From positions 9,356-73,355 of the forward strand of contig VWZX01005693.1 of the NCBI GenBank assembly GCA_013399015.1: DNA of 64,000 nt, read 5' to 3'. Below are positions 1 to 12,715 of the stretch, piece by piece. This DNA is from Galbula dea (lineage: Eukaryota > Chordata > Aves > Piciformes > Galbulidae). The notes under the pieces were generated by a model. It did no database searches, had not been told where the DNA came from, and saw nothing but the letters and a program-made list of their open reading frames with translations. A program made the translations under genes and the position numbers. Numbering within the stretch: position 1 is the stretch's first letter; each line of letters begins with the position of its first letter.

Positions 1-635
1 TGGTGGATGGAAGGATGACCATGAGCCAGCAGTGTGCTCTTGTGGCCAGGAGGGCCAATGGGATTCTGGGCTGTATTAGAAGGCGTGTGGCTTATAGGTC
101 AAGAGAGGTTCTCCTCTCCCTTTGCTCTACCCTGGTGAGGCCACATCTGGAATACTGTGTCCAGTTCTGAGGAACTGCTGGAAAGAGTCCAGCACAGAGC
201 CACCAAGATGATGAAGGGGCTGGAACATCTTCCTTATGAGGAAAGGCTGAGGGAGCTGGGTGTCTTTAGCTTGGAGAAGAGGAGGCTAAGGGGTGACCTC
301 ATCTCTGCTTTTAAATATGTGAAGGGTGTGTGTCGGGAGGATGGGGTCAGGCTCTTCTCAGTGAAGCCCAGTGACAGGACAAGGGGCAATGGCTGCAAGC
401 TGAAGCATAGGAGATTCTGTGTGAATACAGGTAGAAATGTTTTCCCAGTGAGGGTGCCAGAGCCCTGGCACAGACTGCCCAGAGAGGTTGTGGAGTCTCC
501 TTCTATGGAGATACTCCAAACCAGTCTGGACATACTTCTGTGTGACCTGGTGTAGGGAATCCTGGTGTGGCAGGGGAGTTGGACTAGATGATCTTTTGAG
601 GTCCCTTCCAACTCCTAACATCCTGTGATTCTGTG
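1..635 (+). mobile_element. CR1 LINE, 3' part (subfamily A), cut by window edge
   Basis: This is the 3' part of a CR1 non-LTR retrotransposon; its upstream part lies outside the window. Read forward it encodes the C-terminal segment of CR1 ORF2, visible as the conserved block MMKGLEHLPYEERLRELG, then KRRLRGDLISAFKYVK, then DRTRGNGCKLKHRRF and PREVVESPS, ending at a TAG at about 553. A 3' UTR of about 80 bases follows, with the GATGATCTTTTGAGGTCCCT block and the octamers ATCCTGTG ATTCTGTG at 620-635. Compared with the copy at 7174-8261, about 23 bases are missing near position 169, which breaks the frame upstream of the open stretch from 157. The 3' end matches the copies at 3959, 7174, 37880 and 43767. 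It is a dead element with no functional product expected. Confidence 0.95.
157..555 (+). pseudogene. CR1 ORF2 C-terminal remnant
   Basis: This open stretch of 132 codons covers the region of CR1 ORF2 downstream of the reverse transcriptase core. The function of this C-terminal part in CR1 is not well defined. The first few codons do not match the family, because a small deletion near 169 joins two frames; from about residue 10 onward the match to the other copies in this window is continuous to the natural stop. The ATG at 157 is therefore accidental, not a true start. No catalytic RT motifs are present, so this piece cannot act alone. Confidence 0.85.
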
Positions 636-3600
636 CAAGTAGAGAATTATATAAAAACATGAACAGCATATTCTTGGCTTAGATCCAGGTTAATCTGTGT
701 GGATGAAATCAAGATGCCCTGTGCATGACTGTAATTACTGTTCCCTGTTGTTCCCTGTTAGCACTATTGTTGAGTTGGTGTTTTTTTTCCAGTAGGAGAA
801 ATTGATGACAATTAGGTTGTTTTATGACATTCTGTTTCTTTACAATTCTGTAAAAGTGCCCTGCTTTCCTGAGCACTAACTAAGTTAAACAACAAAGATG
901 CATGCATGTGTTTTCTTTTCAGCATTTCTTGTCCTTTTAACCTTTACACAATTTCTCAGCAACTTAGCTCTGCACTCAGATTAATATGAAAATACTTGCA
1001 ACTTTTCAGCTGTTTTCTCTTTGCTTCCTTTTCCTGAAACCTGGGTTAAACTTGTACATTCCAGCACATTTTGTCCCAGTTTCTAACCCAGTAATGGTAA
1101 GAGTGGTAGCAGACCATCTAGGCATTGGCTTAATGACCTTCATGTCATAGTAGTTCTTAATAATGAAAACAAAACCAAACACCCTGTCCCCATGTGGGAG
1201 TGAAGGTTTTTTGAGGGTCTGCAGGTGTAAGGAGGACATGTGGAGGCTCCTTTTACCTTGCAAGGGGAGCAGAAGGGGGAATAGGTCCATACACACTATG
1301 TCTTGGCACATGCTTTATGTGTCAGAAAAGGTCCAATTCTTCTCGCCTCATGTCTGCATCATTTTCTTTCCTGTGGATGAGAGCTATGTTGGCACAGGGA
1401 AAAGAGAGCAGACCCCTTAGGCTGTAAGAGACACAATTACCTTTCTGACATCAGTGAAATGAAATTTTTCATGCAGAAAAGATGTAACTGAGGGCAGGAG
1501 TTTAAGAAAATGTGGGCTGAAAAGCATGTTGTCCAATAAAATCTGGAATCTGCAAGAAGAGTATGCTGAAATTTGTGCATGTGTATGACCACATTCTTTA
1601 ACATTCATTTTTATAAGTGGCTTCAGTTTAGCCATAGTTAACCTCACTAAGTTTGTTGCTTCTTTAATACTGTCTAAAAGGCATGCTAGCTGTCTTCCAA
1701 GGTTCTTCTAAATTGACTCTAGAATACAGGAAATTAATGGAAGATTATTTAGCACTAAAATAGTAAAAATGACTTGTATTATCCAAATCCAACACCAAAT
1801 ATTCATTTATATGATCATTATATCAATTCTTAGCAATATTTTTGATTTGATAGTTAAAGATTTCACATTTCTGTGACTTCAAATTTTTTCATTCAAATTT
1901 TCTGAACCATAAAACTTTCACCCAAAAGGATTTTTTTTCCCAGGAATGTGAATACTGTTAGAAGGTATCTTAGAAACATAAAAATGCAAAGGTTTGTCTG
2001 CTCTTAGAAAAGTACTGAACTAATTCTTCAAAAGTAACTCTTAAAACTACAGGCAGGACTCTACTTCTTGGCTTTTTGTATCAGGAGACTCATAGGAGTG
2101 TCAAAGCACACTGAAAACTGAAGCTTCCGTAGGTGAAACTGCCTAGAGAAAGCATCTCTTGCCACTTCAGGTGCAGGGAGACATCCAACTGCTGATACAG
2201 AAGAGCAGGGCTCCACCAGGTCTCATATCACATCTCTGAGTCCAAGGTGGATGCCTCTGAACAATGGCATTAGATAACCCTGGCTAGATGTGTGCAGAGC
2301 ACCCTACAAAATACTGCAGCATTGTATTTCAAGCTTAGTGCCTCAAGTTTTTCTCAAAATCTTTATGGAAAGATAAAAGTTAAATCCTATGGTTCAGATT
2401 TTTCATAATGCTTATAGACATGCTCAGTCTTAAACTATTGTTCAAGATCTTTTCTATTTAATTAAGAATGAGTGTTTGCTCGTATTGACAGAGCTCAAGG
2501 ACATTTAAGTGTCTATTGAAAACTAAATATGTGCTCAGCTGTGTTGTGGAATGCTCAAGGAAACTGCAGTTACTTAGAGAAGGAAAAAAAAAGGTGACTT
2601 CTAGCTAGATGGACAGATACAAAGAATGAACCACAGTCAAAGTATGCTTTAAAAAGTGAGGGATGTGAGTCTAGCAGTCAGAAAACAGGGTATAAAAAGA
2701 ATTCACAAGACAAATTGCTGATGTTTAAGTGGTAATAATGGTTAATTTTATAAAGAAAGGACTTTTTTTTTAAAAAAAAGGACAATAAGAGAAGAAAAAT
2801 AGTGTTGATATAAGGAAAAAAGTTTAGGTGTAATGGATTTGGCAAAAGCAGAGGGATGGAACAAAGTGCAGAAAAGAGAGATCTGAGTCCTTGAAGTCAA
2901 TTATTTCAGCTCTTGGGAAATACAGGGGGTAAGGGATGTATGCCAAACATAGAATGCATGTATGGACTCAGATCTTGCTGAAAGAAAACAGTTAAAATAT
3001 GGAGTGCCTGGTACAGTCCTCAGCAAGTCAGCACTTCTGTCCACCTGCAGCAGGACTACATCATTCCTGATAGATTTTAAAAGCCTTTTTCTTAAATCCT
3101 TCAGTAGTAGAGGTTCAGGAACGTCTTCAGGAAATCTACTGCAAGGCTTAGCTATCTTTATGTTTAGAAATTTTCTCTTCAACAGAAGGTGCTGTGGGGA
3201 GAGGAAGGCTGGAGAAGACATCCAAAGCATGTACATCTTAGCTGGAGGTGCTGTTAAGAAAAGATTCCATTTTCACTGGAAGTAATACAACAATGCTTAC
3301 AAAAGCAACAGCTAAAAGAGAGGAGAGCGCAAGAGCTCAGTTTCCACTTGGGTTCAGAAATTGCCCTGAAATTGGAGGGGAAGAAAGCCTGTGAAGAGCA
3401 CTGCTTCTGCAGTCATTGTTATTTGAATAATTAAAACATGTTGTAATACTTCTGTAAAACTTCTCCTCAATTCTTAGTTGTCCTTTCATGGCTATGAAAC
3501 TAAATTCTGATTTTCCTTAGTGCAAAGAAGTCACTGACTCTTGGAAACTTTTACTTTAAGTCCTTATACACATTGTCTTGCTGAGGTAGGGCCTTTTATG

Positions 3601-3958
3601 GAGAAAAGGAATTCTTCTACAGAGATGGCTGAAAACAGAAGGAAGACAAACTAAATGGCATTTTTACTCTCAACTTTGAAGTTGAACTTGGTCTATTTTA
3701 TCCCACTGCCACCAACACCAGAAGGAAGCACATCATTAGCTGACTAGAAAAGATCAGTCTTTGTGTGCTGTGGAAGGTTGTAAAACATTCTGCAAATAAT
3801 CAAAAGCAGGCAATTGGAAATGCAAGACGAGATCATTTTCTTCACAGAATGAGAAGATATGTGAAGATAAACATTCCTGGTTTGCACTTTTGACCCATCT
3901 CAGTTGGCTAGCAGAGTAACTTTTTTAAACTGGAGAGGTGAGGCAAGGTCCAGTGTGG
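636..3958. other. Unique AT-rich sequence, no gene seen
   Basis: I see no exon, RNA gene or recognisable repeat in this stretch. Open frames are all short (about 110 codons or fewer), overlap each other on both strands near 2.9-3.3 kb, and resemble nothing I know. A T9/A8 run lies at 2763-2779. Confidence 0.6.
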
Positions 3959-4018
3959 AATCACAGAATCACAGAATATTAGGAGTTGGAAGGGACCTCG
4001 AAAGAACATCTAGTCCAC
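3959..4018 (-). mobile_element. CR1 LINE, 60-bp 3' stub (subfamily A)
   Basis: This is a very short reverse-strand CR1 3' end. It begins with two CACAGAAT octamers (reverse of ATTCTGTG), followed by AGGAGTTGGAAGGGACCT and CATCTAGTCCA, which is the standard CR1 3' UTR. Homology stops at about 4018, so it is severely 5'-truncated. The sequence is nearly the same as the matching part of the copies at 7174 and 37880. Confidence 0.9.
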
Positions 4019-7000
4019 AGCCTGACTGCAATAGTTTCCCATGACAAGAGAAAAGTCTTGTGAGGTTGAGTAAGGGACAGCTGGGAGGCTCCTATTGAAG
4101 TGGAAAGTGGGGGGACATGGGAGGTGGTTTTGCACACTATGAGGTCTAGTATGATTTCAATGGAAAGTCAGTGCAACTCAGAATGTTGGTTCTGCCAGCC
4201 CAAAAAAACCCTCAGAAATAAAAGACCTGTGCTCTTTTGAAGGCCCTTCCTCAAAGTGCATTTTGCTCTAAACAGTCTCCCAACCTTCATTGTGTTCTGA
4301 TGAACGTTGATAGCTTCACAATTTTTTGAGGGCAAACCAAAGATATTATGAAAAATGTGAGCTTTTTAGGCAGGAATAACCAATAACTTGGTGATTACAA
4401 CACCCATCTGGGATACTAAATCTTTGTAGTTAAGACTGGATCTCTTCTTGGGCAGACGACTAAGTCATCTGTCCACAGAGTGAAGCTCTCTTTATAGTGT
4501 CTTCTTATGACAAATTTTAACTTCACAAACCTGGAGTGGGAGCTAAAACATACAGCTTTATGAGGAAGTGAGTAAGATAGCTACCAATCTGCAGGAGAGT
4601 CAACACCTCTGCAAATCTGAGTTGAATGCCTCATCTCTTACTTGGTCCTAACTAGGTTCTAGCCAATACCTTCAACCACAAATTCCCTCCTGTTCTCCTG
4701 TTAATCAGTGATGATGATAACAATAATAAAAATGCATGTCTCAGCTTAGATCCCCAATCAGTAAAGCCTGGAAGTATATGGAATTTGAAGCATCCACACA
4801 ATCCCGCCGAAGCAGTACACCTGATTTACTAGCATATTGAGCTGGGGTCACAAACAGCTCATAAATTTAGGACAGGAATTTTTGCTGGAAAAATGAACTT
4901 CAAGGAAGCAGTACAAATTATTCATGGAAAGGGAATTTTAAATTCAGATTTATAAATCTGTGCATAGAAAAGCTGATGAGAAATGAATAAATCTTCAAGA
5001 AAGAGAATAGAAAGATGTGATTTAAATTCTCCCATTTCAAATATTATGTAATTATGGAAAAACTGCCTATGAATAGCTACCAGTGGAGAAGTGTTTCTAA
5101 TAGTGTTTAGCAAATGCTTTTCCTTCAATAATTTAGACTTCATAGTACTCTGCACACATTTCTTCCACAGACCAGAGAAGATACAAAATACATTAATAAA
5201 TTCTTCGAATTCAATTAGTTTACTAGGCATCATAGTTAGTGAAGTAATCAATTTGTTTTGCAGCTAAAACCAAACTGTTGCTGAGTTTTCCATTTTTCTA
5301 TCTTAGCATTTAATCCTTCTTCCCCCCCCACATTGTCCATCCCAGCTATTCTAATTTCATGATCACAAGAACTTTAATAGCTTTGTCTTATTGACTTGTT
5401 GCTAGGGTTTTTTTGTTGGCTTATTTGTTTAATCGCTTTTTCTCCTAGAAGATCTGGTTTGCCAAGGAATAACATTGCCATGAATTAGTAGTACTCATCA
5501 CATTTTTTTTTCCTCCATTTATTTTTCTTGAGATCAGAGATTGAAAGCTGGGGTCTCTTAAAAACCTCTCACTCTTGCAATAAAAACAATTCAGGGAGAA
5601 TTTTGTGTTACTTCTAGAAATGGCCTACATTCCTTATTGCATTTCTGTAATACATTCTTTACTACATTTTCCTACAGTCTTTACTCAAAACTATTGTTTT
5701 CCCATAGAAATGCATTTTTTACACTTTTAAGACCAGCACAAGATGTAGAAATCTGCTACTTTTCAATTTTGGAGGGACTCCACCTGTCATGGAACAGATA
5801 TGTCTGTGCTAAGCAGGGGCTGTGCAGAGCTGTCTGCCTTGGTGTCCCTCTCTGAAAGGTTAGATGAAGTTGTGGTGGATTATATTATATACAGGAATCT
5901 CAAAATCTCTTTTGCCCTTAAGTCTTGGAGCCTCAGTGCTGTTCACCTCCTTGTGACAAATGAAAGGTGATGCCAGCCATCATCCCTCACAGCCTTTCAC
6001 ATGATCTCTGTCAGGCTGCCCATGGAAGGAAGAGCTGTACCTATGGGCAACTTAGGGACAAGCCATATCCCCTCTTCCCTAAAACAGCGAATGTATATGA
6101 ATTGGAAATGGTTGAGAATTTTGCAATGAAACTGTTTTTTAGTGGAAAATGGTGATTTGTTGAAGTCAAAACTATATTCAGGAATTCATTAGGAGGATAC
6201 ATATACAAGGAGTATGCTGTTTCTTAGGAAATCTTTGTCAGATTACCATCATCACTATCGTGTATTTGATACATGACTCACTGTGGCATGTGGTCAGTAA
6301 CTGGAGTCTCCTGGTTTCGTACGCTGTGAAAATTAAGGGGAAGAAAAATGTCCCTCTGGAGCTAGCATGCCTTGGGTTTTTAGATTTACCTGTGCATTGT
6401 TTGTCTCATTGCAAAGTTCAAGGTCAGCTCCAAGCTTCTTAGCAGTAACAAAATTAGCAACCCAAAATCTTGGCACCTCAAGAGAAGGATAACATAACTT
6501 GTCCTGGGGTTGGCAACCTCGGTATTGACGGTGTTAGTACAGCACTTCTCTTAGACACTCTGTGCCCTTTTGGGTTCATGGTGCTGAAAATACTTCCTTA
6601 CCTGAGGAGAATCACAGATACAGGACATAGTCTGTCCCTTGCTTTGCTCTGCATCTTCTGCTGCCACCAGCTTTCAGGGACTGTGGCAGCATGTGCATAT
6701 GCCTGCCCCATTGAGACAGACAGGCCTGCCAGGTGACGAAGGAGACATAAACAGGATCTGAGCTCATCCCTAGCCTGTCCTGCTCTGCCCTGTACACCCA
6801 CTGAGCTTTTAAGGAACATGCTTTAAGAGGAAAAGGTTGTGGGAGAAACTGTCACGGATGTGACCTGATTTCTACAAGCTGCAAGGATGAGAAAGCAGTC
6901 ACACTGATTTCTCTCTCAGTGTCTGTCCCCTGTCTGCACCACCTTGCAGCAAGCTTTTCAAAGATTATAACTGTAGATGCTAGGGCATGTTTCAAAGGAA

Positions 7001-7173
7001 AAATGCCTTTTTGTCTATGGAAAGGAAAGCATTGTATTTGAATGTGTGAATGAAGTCTCCAATAAATGCTTACTAGCAATGAGCAAAGAGCTGGCTGCTC
7101 GAATGCAGGCTGGTTAGGAGGATGTTTGACTATAATGGAAACTTCATTCAGCAGTAACGTTCGGGTTCAGAAT
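4019..7173. other. Unique AT-rich sequence, no gene seen
   Basis: No exon or RNA gene is recognisable. Short open frames exist (the longest about 109 codons on the minus strand at 4922-5251) but are AT-rich chance frames without known motifs. A C8 run is at 5322-5329 and a short T run near 5502. Confidence 0.6.
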
Positions 7174-7190
7174 TTCACAGAATCACAGAA

Positions 7191-7706
7191 TCACAGAATA
7201 TTAGGAGCTGGAAGGGACCCCAAAAGATCATCTAGTCCAAACCCCCTGCTACAGCAGGATTCCCTACACCAGGTCACACAGAAACATGTCCTGACGGGTC
7301 TTGAATATCTCCATAGAAGGAGACTCCACAACCTCTCTGGGCAGTCTGTGCCAGGGCTCTGCCACCTCAACTGGGAACTTTTTTTTCTTGTATTCCCATG
7401 GAGCCTCCTATGCTTCAGCTTACAGCCATTGCCTCTTGTCTTGTCACTGGGCTTCACTAAGAAGAGCCTGACCCCATCCTTGTGACACTCACTCTTCATG
7501 TATTTGTAAGCATAAATGAGGTCACCCCTTAGCCTCCTCTTCTCCAAGCTAAAGAGACCCAGCTCCCTCAGCCTTTCTTCATAAGGAAGATGTTCCAGCC
7601 CCTTCATCATCTTTGTGGCTCTGTGCTGGACTCTTTGAAGCACTTCCCTAGCCTTCCTAATCTGAGGGGCCCAGAACTGGACACAATATTCCACATGTGG
7701 CCTCAC
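7191..7706 (-). pseudogene. CR1 ORF2 C-terminal remnant with frameshift
   Basis: This minus-strand frame of 171 codons matches the CR1 ORF2 C-terminal region for about its first 129 residues (RPHVEYCVQFWAP through SDKTRGNGCKLKHRR). It then shifts out of frame near 7372. The last ~40 residues are out-of-frame translation of ORF2 and 3' UTR, which is why this frame overruns the normal stop seen in the copies at 1, 43767 and 58257. The ATG at 7706 is internal to the ORF2 family alignment and is not a real start. Confidence 0.8.
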
Positions 7707-7952
7707 CAGGGTAGAGTAAAGAGGAAGACGACCCTCTCTTCACCTACTAGCCACACCCCTTCTAATACAGCCCAGAATCCCATTGGCCCTCCTGGCCACA
7801 GGAGCACACTGCTGGCTCATGGTCATTCCTCCATCCCCCAGGTTCCTTTCCCCTTCCCTGCTCTCCAACAGCTCAGTCCCCAGCCTCTACTGATCCATGG
7901 GGTTGGTCTTTCCCAGGTGCAAGACTCGACACTTGGCCTTATTGAATCTCAT

Positions 7953-8222
7953 TCAATTTCTCCCTGCCCAACTCCCCAGCCTCTCTAAGTCTCGCTGAAT
8001 AGCAGCACAACCCTCCGGTGTGTCAGCCACTCCACCCAGTTTAGTGTCAGCAGCAAACTTGCTGACAGTGCACTCTGTTGCCTCATCCAGGCTGTCAGTG
8101 AATATATTGAATAGTACTGGTGCCAGTACTGACCCCTGAGGGGCTCCACTAGACGCAGGCCTCCAACTAGACTCCATCCCATTGACCACCACTCTCTGAC
8201 TTCTGTCCTTCAACCAGTTCAC
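7953..8222 (-). pseudogene. CR1 ORF2 reverse transcriptase core remnant
   Basis: This 89-codon minus-strand frame carries the RT palm region of CR1 ORF2. The NWLKDRSQRVVVNG segment comes first, then the SGAPQGSVLAP motif (family SGVPQGSVLGP), then TECTVSKFAADTKLGG. The family catalytic tetrad at this point is FADD; here the first aspartate is alanine (FAAD), so the active site is lost even where the frame is open. The frame ends downstream before reaching the C-terminal block, which sits in a separate frame at 7191-7706. This is a relic with no activity expected. Confidence 0.85.
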
Positions 8223-8261
8223 AATCCACCTTTCTATCTGATCGTCCAGACCATACTTCTC

Positions 8262-11200
8262 ACTTTAGCTGCATTTCTGTTTGCTAAACATTCATACTTT
8301 GATAGGCTACCTTATGAAAGAGTGAGATTTAGACATTTTATTGCTAATTATTATTTCGAGTGTATTTTCTACACATAAAGTTATTCCTTTGTTTAGTTCA
8401 GTGAACTGAAAAATGTCAAATAACTTCATAATCTTTAAAGTTCAGTTGAGATGATGTATTAGAAAACTGTTCAGCAAATGCTAATTAACAATAACCTAGC
8501 CATATACAATGCAGCTTGATTGCATTTACATATAGAAGTCTAATGGCATCATCAGATACTTCTTTTCATGTTCTACTGACTACAGCCAGTAGAAAACATT
8601 ACTTTCTCTCCAAAACCAACTTTCAAACAGCTTGATGCATAATATCTCCTTGCAAGCAAACTATTTGCACTTCAGTGCAGATTTCCACATTTGCCTGATT
8701 ACATTCACTTTGGTGACCCTCAAGGTGACAAGATTTTATAGAGTGAATGGAGGAGAGTAGTAGGATATCATCTATTTCTGAAGAAAAAGTCTTTTTTAAG
8801 GTACTTGAGCCTTATTTGGGTTTACATGTTTCTTTTAATGTACATAAGCCTTCATGTTACTAGCTGACAAATTATATATCTGTGCATTTACAATAGCAGT
8901 TTTTCATAGTTAAGAAATTCTGCATTTGTTCTACAGAATGCAACAGGTTTATACCTCATCAAAGAAAAAGAAAATGTGCAGATTAAAAGCTATACATTGG
9001 CATTGTCAGATACTGCTGCTCATGGGCTTGATTTACTCATATAAAATGAGTTTTCTGAGAGGCCTGAGCATGACATGAAGCTGTGAGTATTGCTGGCAGG
9101 TGAAACTTCTGTGTAAATATATGGCATTCTTTATTCTGATAATGCTAAACTTTAACCAGAAGCTGTATATAGGAAACCCTATTTAAATGTAGAACTTTGA
9201 ATAGACCTTGGGTTTGAAATATAAGCAACAAAAAAGGAGATAGATTGCTTTGGATTAAAATACAGTATTTTTGTGGTTTGGTTCTGGAATGGTTTTCTAA
9301 TGGGGTTTTGCTTCCAAATCTAGGCTAGTTATGAATTTCAAAAACATCTGGGTTATTTCAGTTTGATTCTGGGAATCTGACTGACCAGAAACAGCTAATA
9401 TCATCTTTGTTCATAATTTAAATTAACAGAATCAGAGGGTTCACATCTTAGAATACTTTGGAGGTACTTTCCCTGAACACAGTTAGGGGTTTTCTTTTCA
9501 TGAACTATCATAATGAAACATGTCTGTCTAATACTAGTGATTTCAGAAAAGGAGCTTTGAACAGGGCTACTTGGAGATGTATTCTGCTGGGGGATTCAAA
9601 TACTTGGAGGCAAAAACCTCAGAACCTTGATATTACACCCAAAATGCAATGATTTTTGCCTGCAGGAGACAGCTTGCTCCTCAGGCAGTAAGAGGTGGTG
9701 TCACTTCTACCTAACAGCTGCATTCAAGGAAACTCTCCTCTCAGCAAGTCCATTTGAATTAATTGCTGCATTGAAAAAGGCATTGTCAGATCTTTTCAGC
9801 CACACCTCAGGCCCATTTTTGTTAGAGAAGGGACATCTCAGTTTCAGCATTTTCAGAATTCTTTTTTAACTAAAAAGGTCTGTAATTCAGTATCTAAAAC
9901 CAGTAAAGATATCCCAAGTTGAAGTTTGATGTGTGTATATTACTGGCTGGTGTGGAGCAGGTTTATGAGTAATACACTTTCATTTTTATTGACTTGTGTT
10001 CTTTGCAAATTAAATCTACCATGGTGTGCCACTTTGAACTGTATTGCTATATCTCAAGAGGTCTTCCTCAGCAGTAAAGAATGAAGCTGACTGTTGGGCA
10101 GATGCTTGAATTGCTCTCAAACATTTAATCTTAACTCTAAAGGCAAGCTAGGAGTTGTTTAACCTTTTCATTTGCTGGCTTAGATAGGAGGGTGATATTT
10201 GGCACTAGAAGGTATTGTGCCCTCCTGTTGCAGGGGTTGTCTCCCAAAGCAGCCTCACCAGCATTTCCAGATGTCAATTCAATAGAAAATTTCTTTTTCT
10301 ATGTGTCTTAACCTTCTTCATCATGGGGTTAATCAGATTGGCTGTGCCTTGGTTTGTTTTCACTTAGTAACATAAGTCTTGTGTATATCAGTTGCCACCT
10401 AAATATCTTGCATGAGATATGCTTGTGGTGAAAAAGGTAAGAGAGATTCATCTAGTAGTTCAGGGAAGAACAATAATTCTGGTATAATCAAGCCCAGTTC
10501 CTGAAGAGGAGCAGTTTTTTATAGTTTCTAAGTTCTACCTGCCTAGGTCAGGAAGGGTGGGCACTGGCACCCAGCTCATTTCTGGTTTTTTGCTGGTTGG
10601 CTCTACAGGTAAAAGCAGTGGTTTGTGTGACTCTTTTTTTTTCCCCCCTGTTGTTGAAAGCTTCTCTCAAGAGACCCAAGAAAAAAAACATTCATCAGGC
10701 TCTTTCCTACTCTTGTAGATTTACTATAGGCTGAGTTAGGATCTTCTGCTTTCTCATCTGCATTTTGCAAGCAACAGACCACTTGCAGATAGAAATGGTT
10801 GGAGCGAAGGCAAATAGCCCTTGCAAGCATGAGCAGCTGGGGGTTTTCTGAGAAACACAAAAATAAGTTTCCATAGAAAAATGTAAGAGCTTTGGCAATT
10901 AATTAAAATTACTATAAAAGCCATCAGGTCAGAATCAAAGTCAAGGTTCTTTTTTAGTAGTAGCAATTTGGTAGCAGGAATGCTTATTATAGCCTAATCA
11001 TATTCATTAGTAGCATAGAGACTGCAAAGAATTTTCATCTTTTTAGGGCAAATTAGGCAATATATTGCTTCTGTTTTTACAGAAGAAATACTTCAGGAAG
11101 ATGTCAAGAATCTAAATTTTGCTGAAAAATGAGTTCCAAAATACAAGCAAAATAATTTTCTTATTTCAGTGAGCTAAATTTCTTAGAAAAAAAATGCCCA

Positions 11201-12558
11201 GTATTTTTAAAGTATGAGTAGTTCCAGTTCTTGTGAAATACAATCTTTTATTGCCTTTTTGACAAGGTTTATATTCATGCTGGATACTATCAGCGAGCAA
11301 AAGATCAAAATATCTGAAATCCATCTGATAATTATATATGCATATATGATCACATTTACATTTTCCCCCTATTTTTCAGAATTCAGAGAAAGCTGAGAAG
11401 GTCAGAGCATTACAGTCAAATTGTGCATACAGAAATAAACTGAGAATGAACGTTTTACCTAATCTGCACTCAGTTTATGGACGGCTACCAGGAGGGGGTG
11501 CTTTGGGCAAGCTGCTGCTCCAGAGCCCTAAGGAGAAAACACTGAAGCCTTTTATCACATCATGGCACTTGATCTTCCATGTACTCTTTCAAATATTTTA
11601 AATATGTATATACATATCAGCCTGGTTTCAGTTATCAAAGTCTCCTCAGTCTTTGAGCGTGTAAAAACCATTAAATAAAACAAATGAATTAGTTTTGGAA
11701 CTAAGTAAGTCTTCAGAAAGAATTCATGTGTTAGATGAATTAACTATCATGGAAAGATTTCCTTATTTCAGTTGTACTTAGTAAGACCAGTAGATCAGGG
11801 CTTTTTCCCCCCAAGGTTTTTTAACACAGTATTATTTATTTATTTATTACTAAAGCAGCTAGAATTTGTAGGCTGTGGAATAAAATGGCAATGCACATTT
11901 ACCATTTGTCATTTTTAGTGCAGCAATTATAATACTTATTTAACAGGGGGAAAAAAAGAAAGAAAAGAAAAAAACAACAGTGTTTTGAATGCAACAAGAG
12001 AAGCCATTAAGCAGAAAGTTACTACCATCCAATTTGTTTGTGTTAGTGTTGAATATTAAGCACTAGATGTTGAATCACTGTCACAGGCTAGTATCTGGGT
12101 TTTGAATTATAAGAAGCATGCTGTTATAGATCATAAATATATATAAAGATCCAGAATGACAAAATTACAGTAATATTTTGAACTCTGCCCAGGAAAGCCA
12201 GACATGGCCAGATGTGTTATGCGTATTATTTAGATGCAATTTAGTTTCACTTTATAATGTATTCTGCTACAAATAATGCATTTTTATTGTATTAATAAAA
12301 CGTAAAACCTCTTCTAATGTATTTTAGATCACTTCTATTAATAGTGGTGTTTTAAATATGCTGAAGTGTAGATAAAGCATATTTGAAAAATGAAAATAAG
12401 CAATGTTTATCTTCAAGCTGCTATTGAGGTTTGTGTAAAGTTAACGTTAGGCTTTCTACACATGAGATATACATCTCCACAAAGTCATATAGATAAAAAA
12501 TGGAAATTAACAGCACAGATGAAGTCACCACAGACAAGCTGAAGTTACAAGAATTACG
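8262..12558. other. Unique AT-rich sequence, no gene seen
   Basis: No exon or RNA gene is recognisable; all open frames are 85 codons or shorter. A TTTA-type short repeat lies at about 11830-11850 and a purine tract (GGGGG followed by A/G runs) at 11946-11974. The segment 12040-12400 is rich in ATTAAT-type motifs and AATAAA strings, with no clear coding signal. Confidence 0.6.
11946..11974. repeat. Purine-rich tract
   Basis: This 29-base run is made only of A and G on the plus strand (G5, then A7 and GAAA-type units). Such tracts are common low-complexity DNA in vertebrate genomes. Confidence 0.8.
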
Positions 12559-12715
12559 TGTGACAGATGCAACCTGACAAGGACAGGCCTGCCAAAAGCC
12601 TGCTATAAACACCAACACCTGGGAAGGGCCCAGGGCCTGCAGAGGCCTGCTGAGGATCAGCTGGGAGCCTCACTGGAATAGGCCATAAAATGGAGCGCTA
12701 CCTAGTGGCTATTTT
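12559..12715 (+). mobile_element. Probable ERV solo LTR, left part
   Basis: This is the left part of a probable long terminal repeat interrupted by the CR1 at 12716-13241. It starts with TGTGACAG, and the right part ends at 13661 with CTGTGACA. Read as an inverted repeat, these termini match at 7 of 8 bases and carry the canonical TG...CA ends of retroviral LTRs. A possible TATA-like string, CCATAAAATGG, lies at about 12682-12692, shortly before the CR1 insertion. Without the CR1 the LTR would be about 577 bp. No matching 5-bp target duplication is evident (TTACG before, ATTCC after), and I see no gag, pol or env sequence, so a solo LTR is inferred. I cannot name the family. Confidence 0.45.

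Larger units (their letters stand above)
7174..8261 (-). mobile_element. CR1 LINE, ~1.09 kb, longest copy in window (subfamily A)
   Basis: This is a reverse-strand CR1 with three perfect CACAGAAT octamers at 7176-7199, which is the 3' tail, followed by the 3' UTR and the 3' half of ORF2. Frame remnants on the minus strand include the C-terminal block RPHVEYCVQFWAP, then MMKGLEHLPYEERLRELG and KRRLRGDLIYAYKYMK, and farther upstream the RT core piece SGAPQGSVLAPVLFNIF followed by FAADTKLGG. The frame shifts near 7372, where the protein leaves the family consensus, and is broken again between the two blocks. Homology ends at about 8261, in the codons before the NWLKDRSQ segment, so the copy is 5'-truncated inside the RT domain. 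It serves as the best internal yardstick for the gapped copies at 12716, 24287 and 32643. Confidence 0.95.

Noticed and set aside
234..669. Open frames antisense to the CR1 at 1-635
   Set aside because: They are the reverse reading of CR1 ORF2 and 3' UTR; similar antisense frames recur at 7066-7485, 43747-43977 and 58513-58824.
7176..7199. Short regularly repeated octamers, possible CRISPR-like array
   Set aside because: They are the CR1 3' terminal octamer repeat, without spacers.
7590..7988. 132-codon plus-strand Pro/Ser-rich frame
   Set aside because: Antisense reading of the CR1 at 7174-8261, not a gene.
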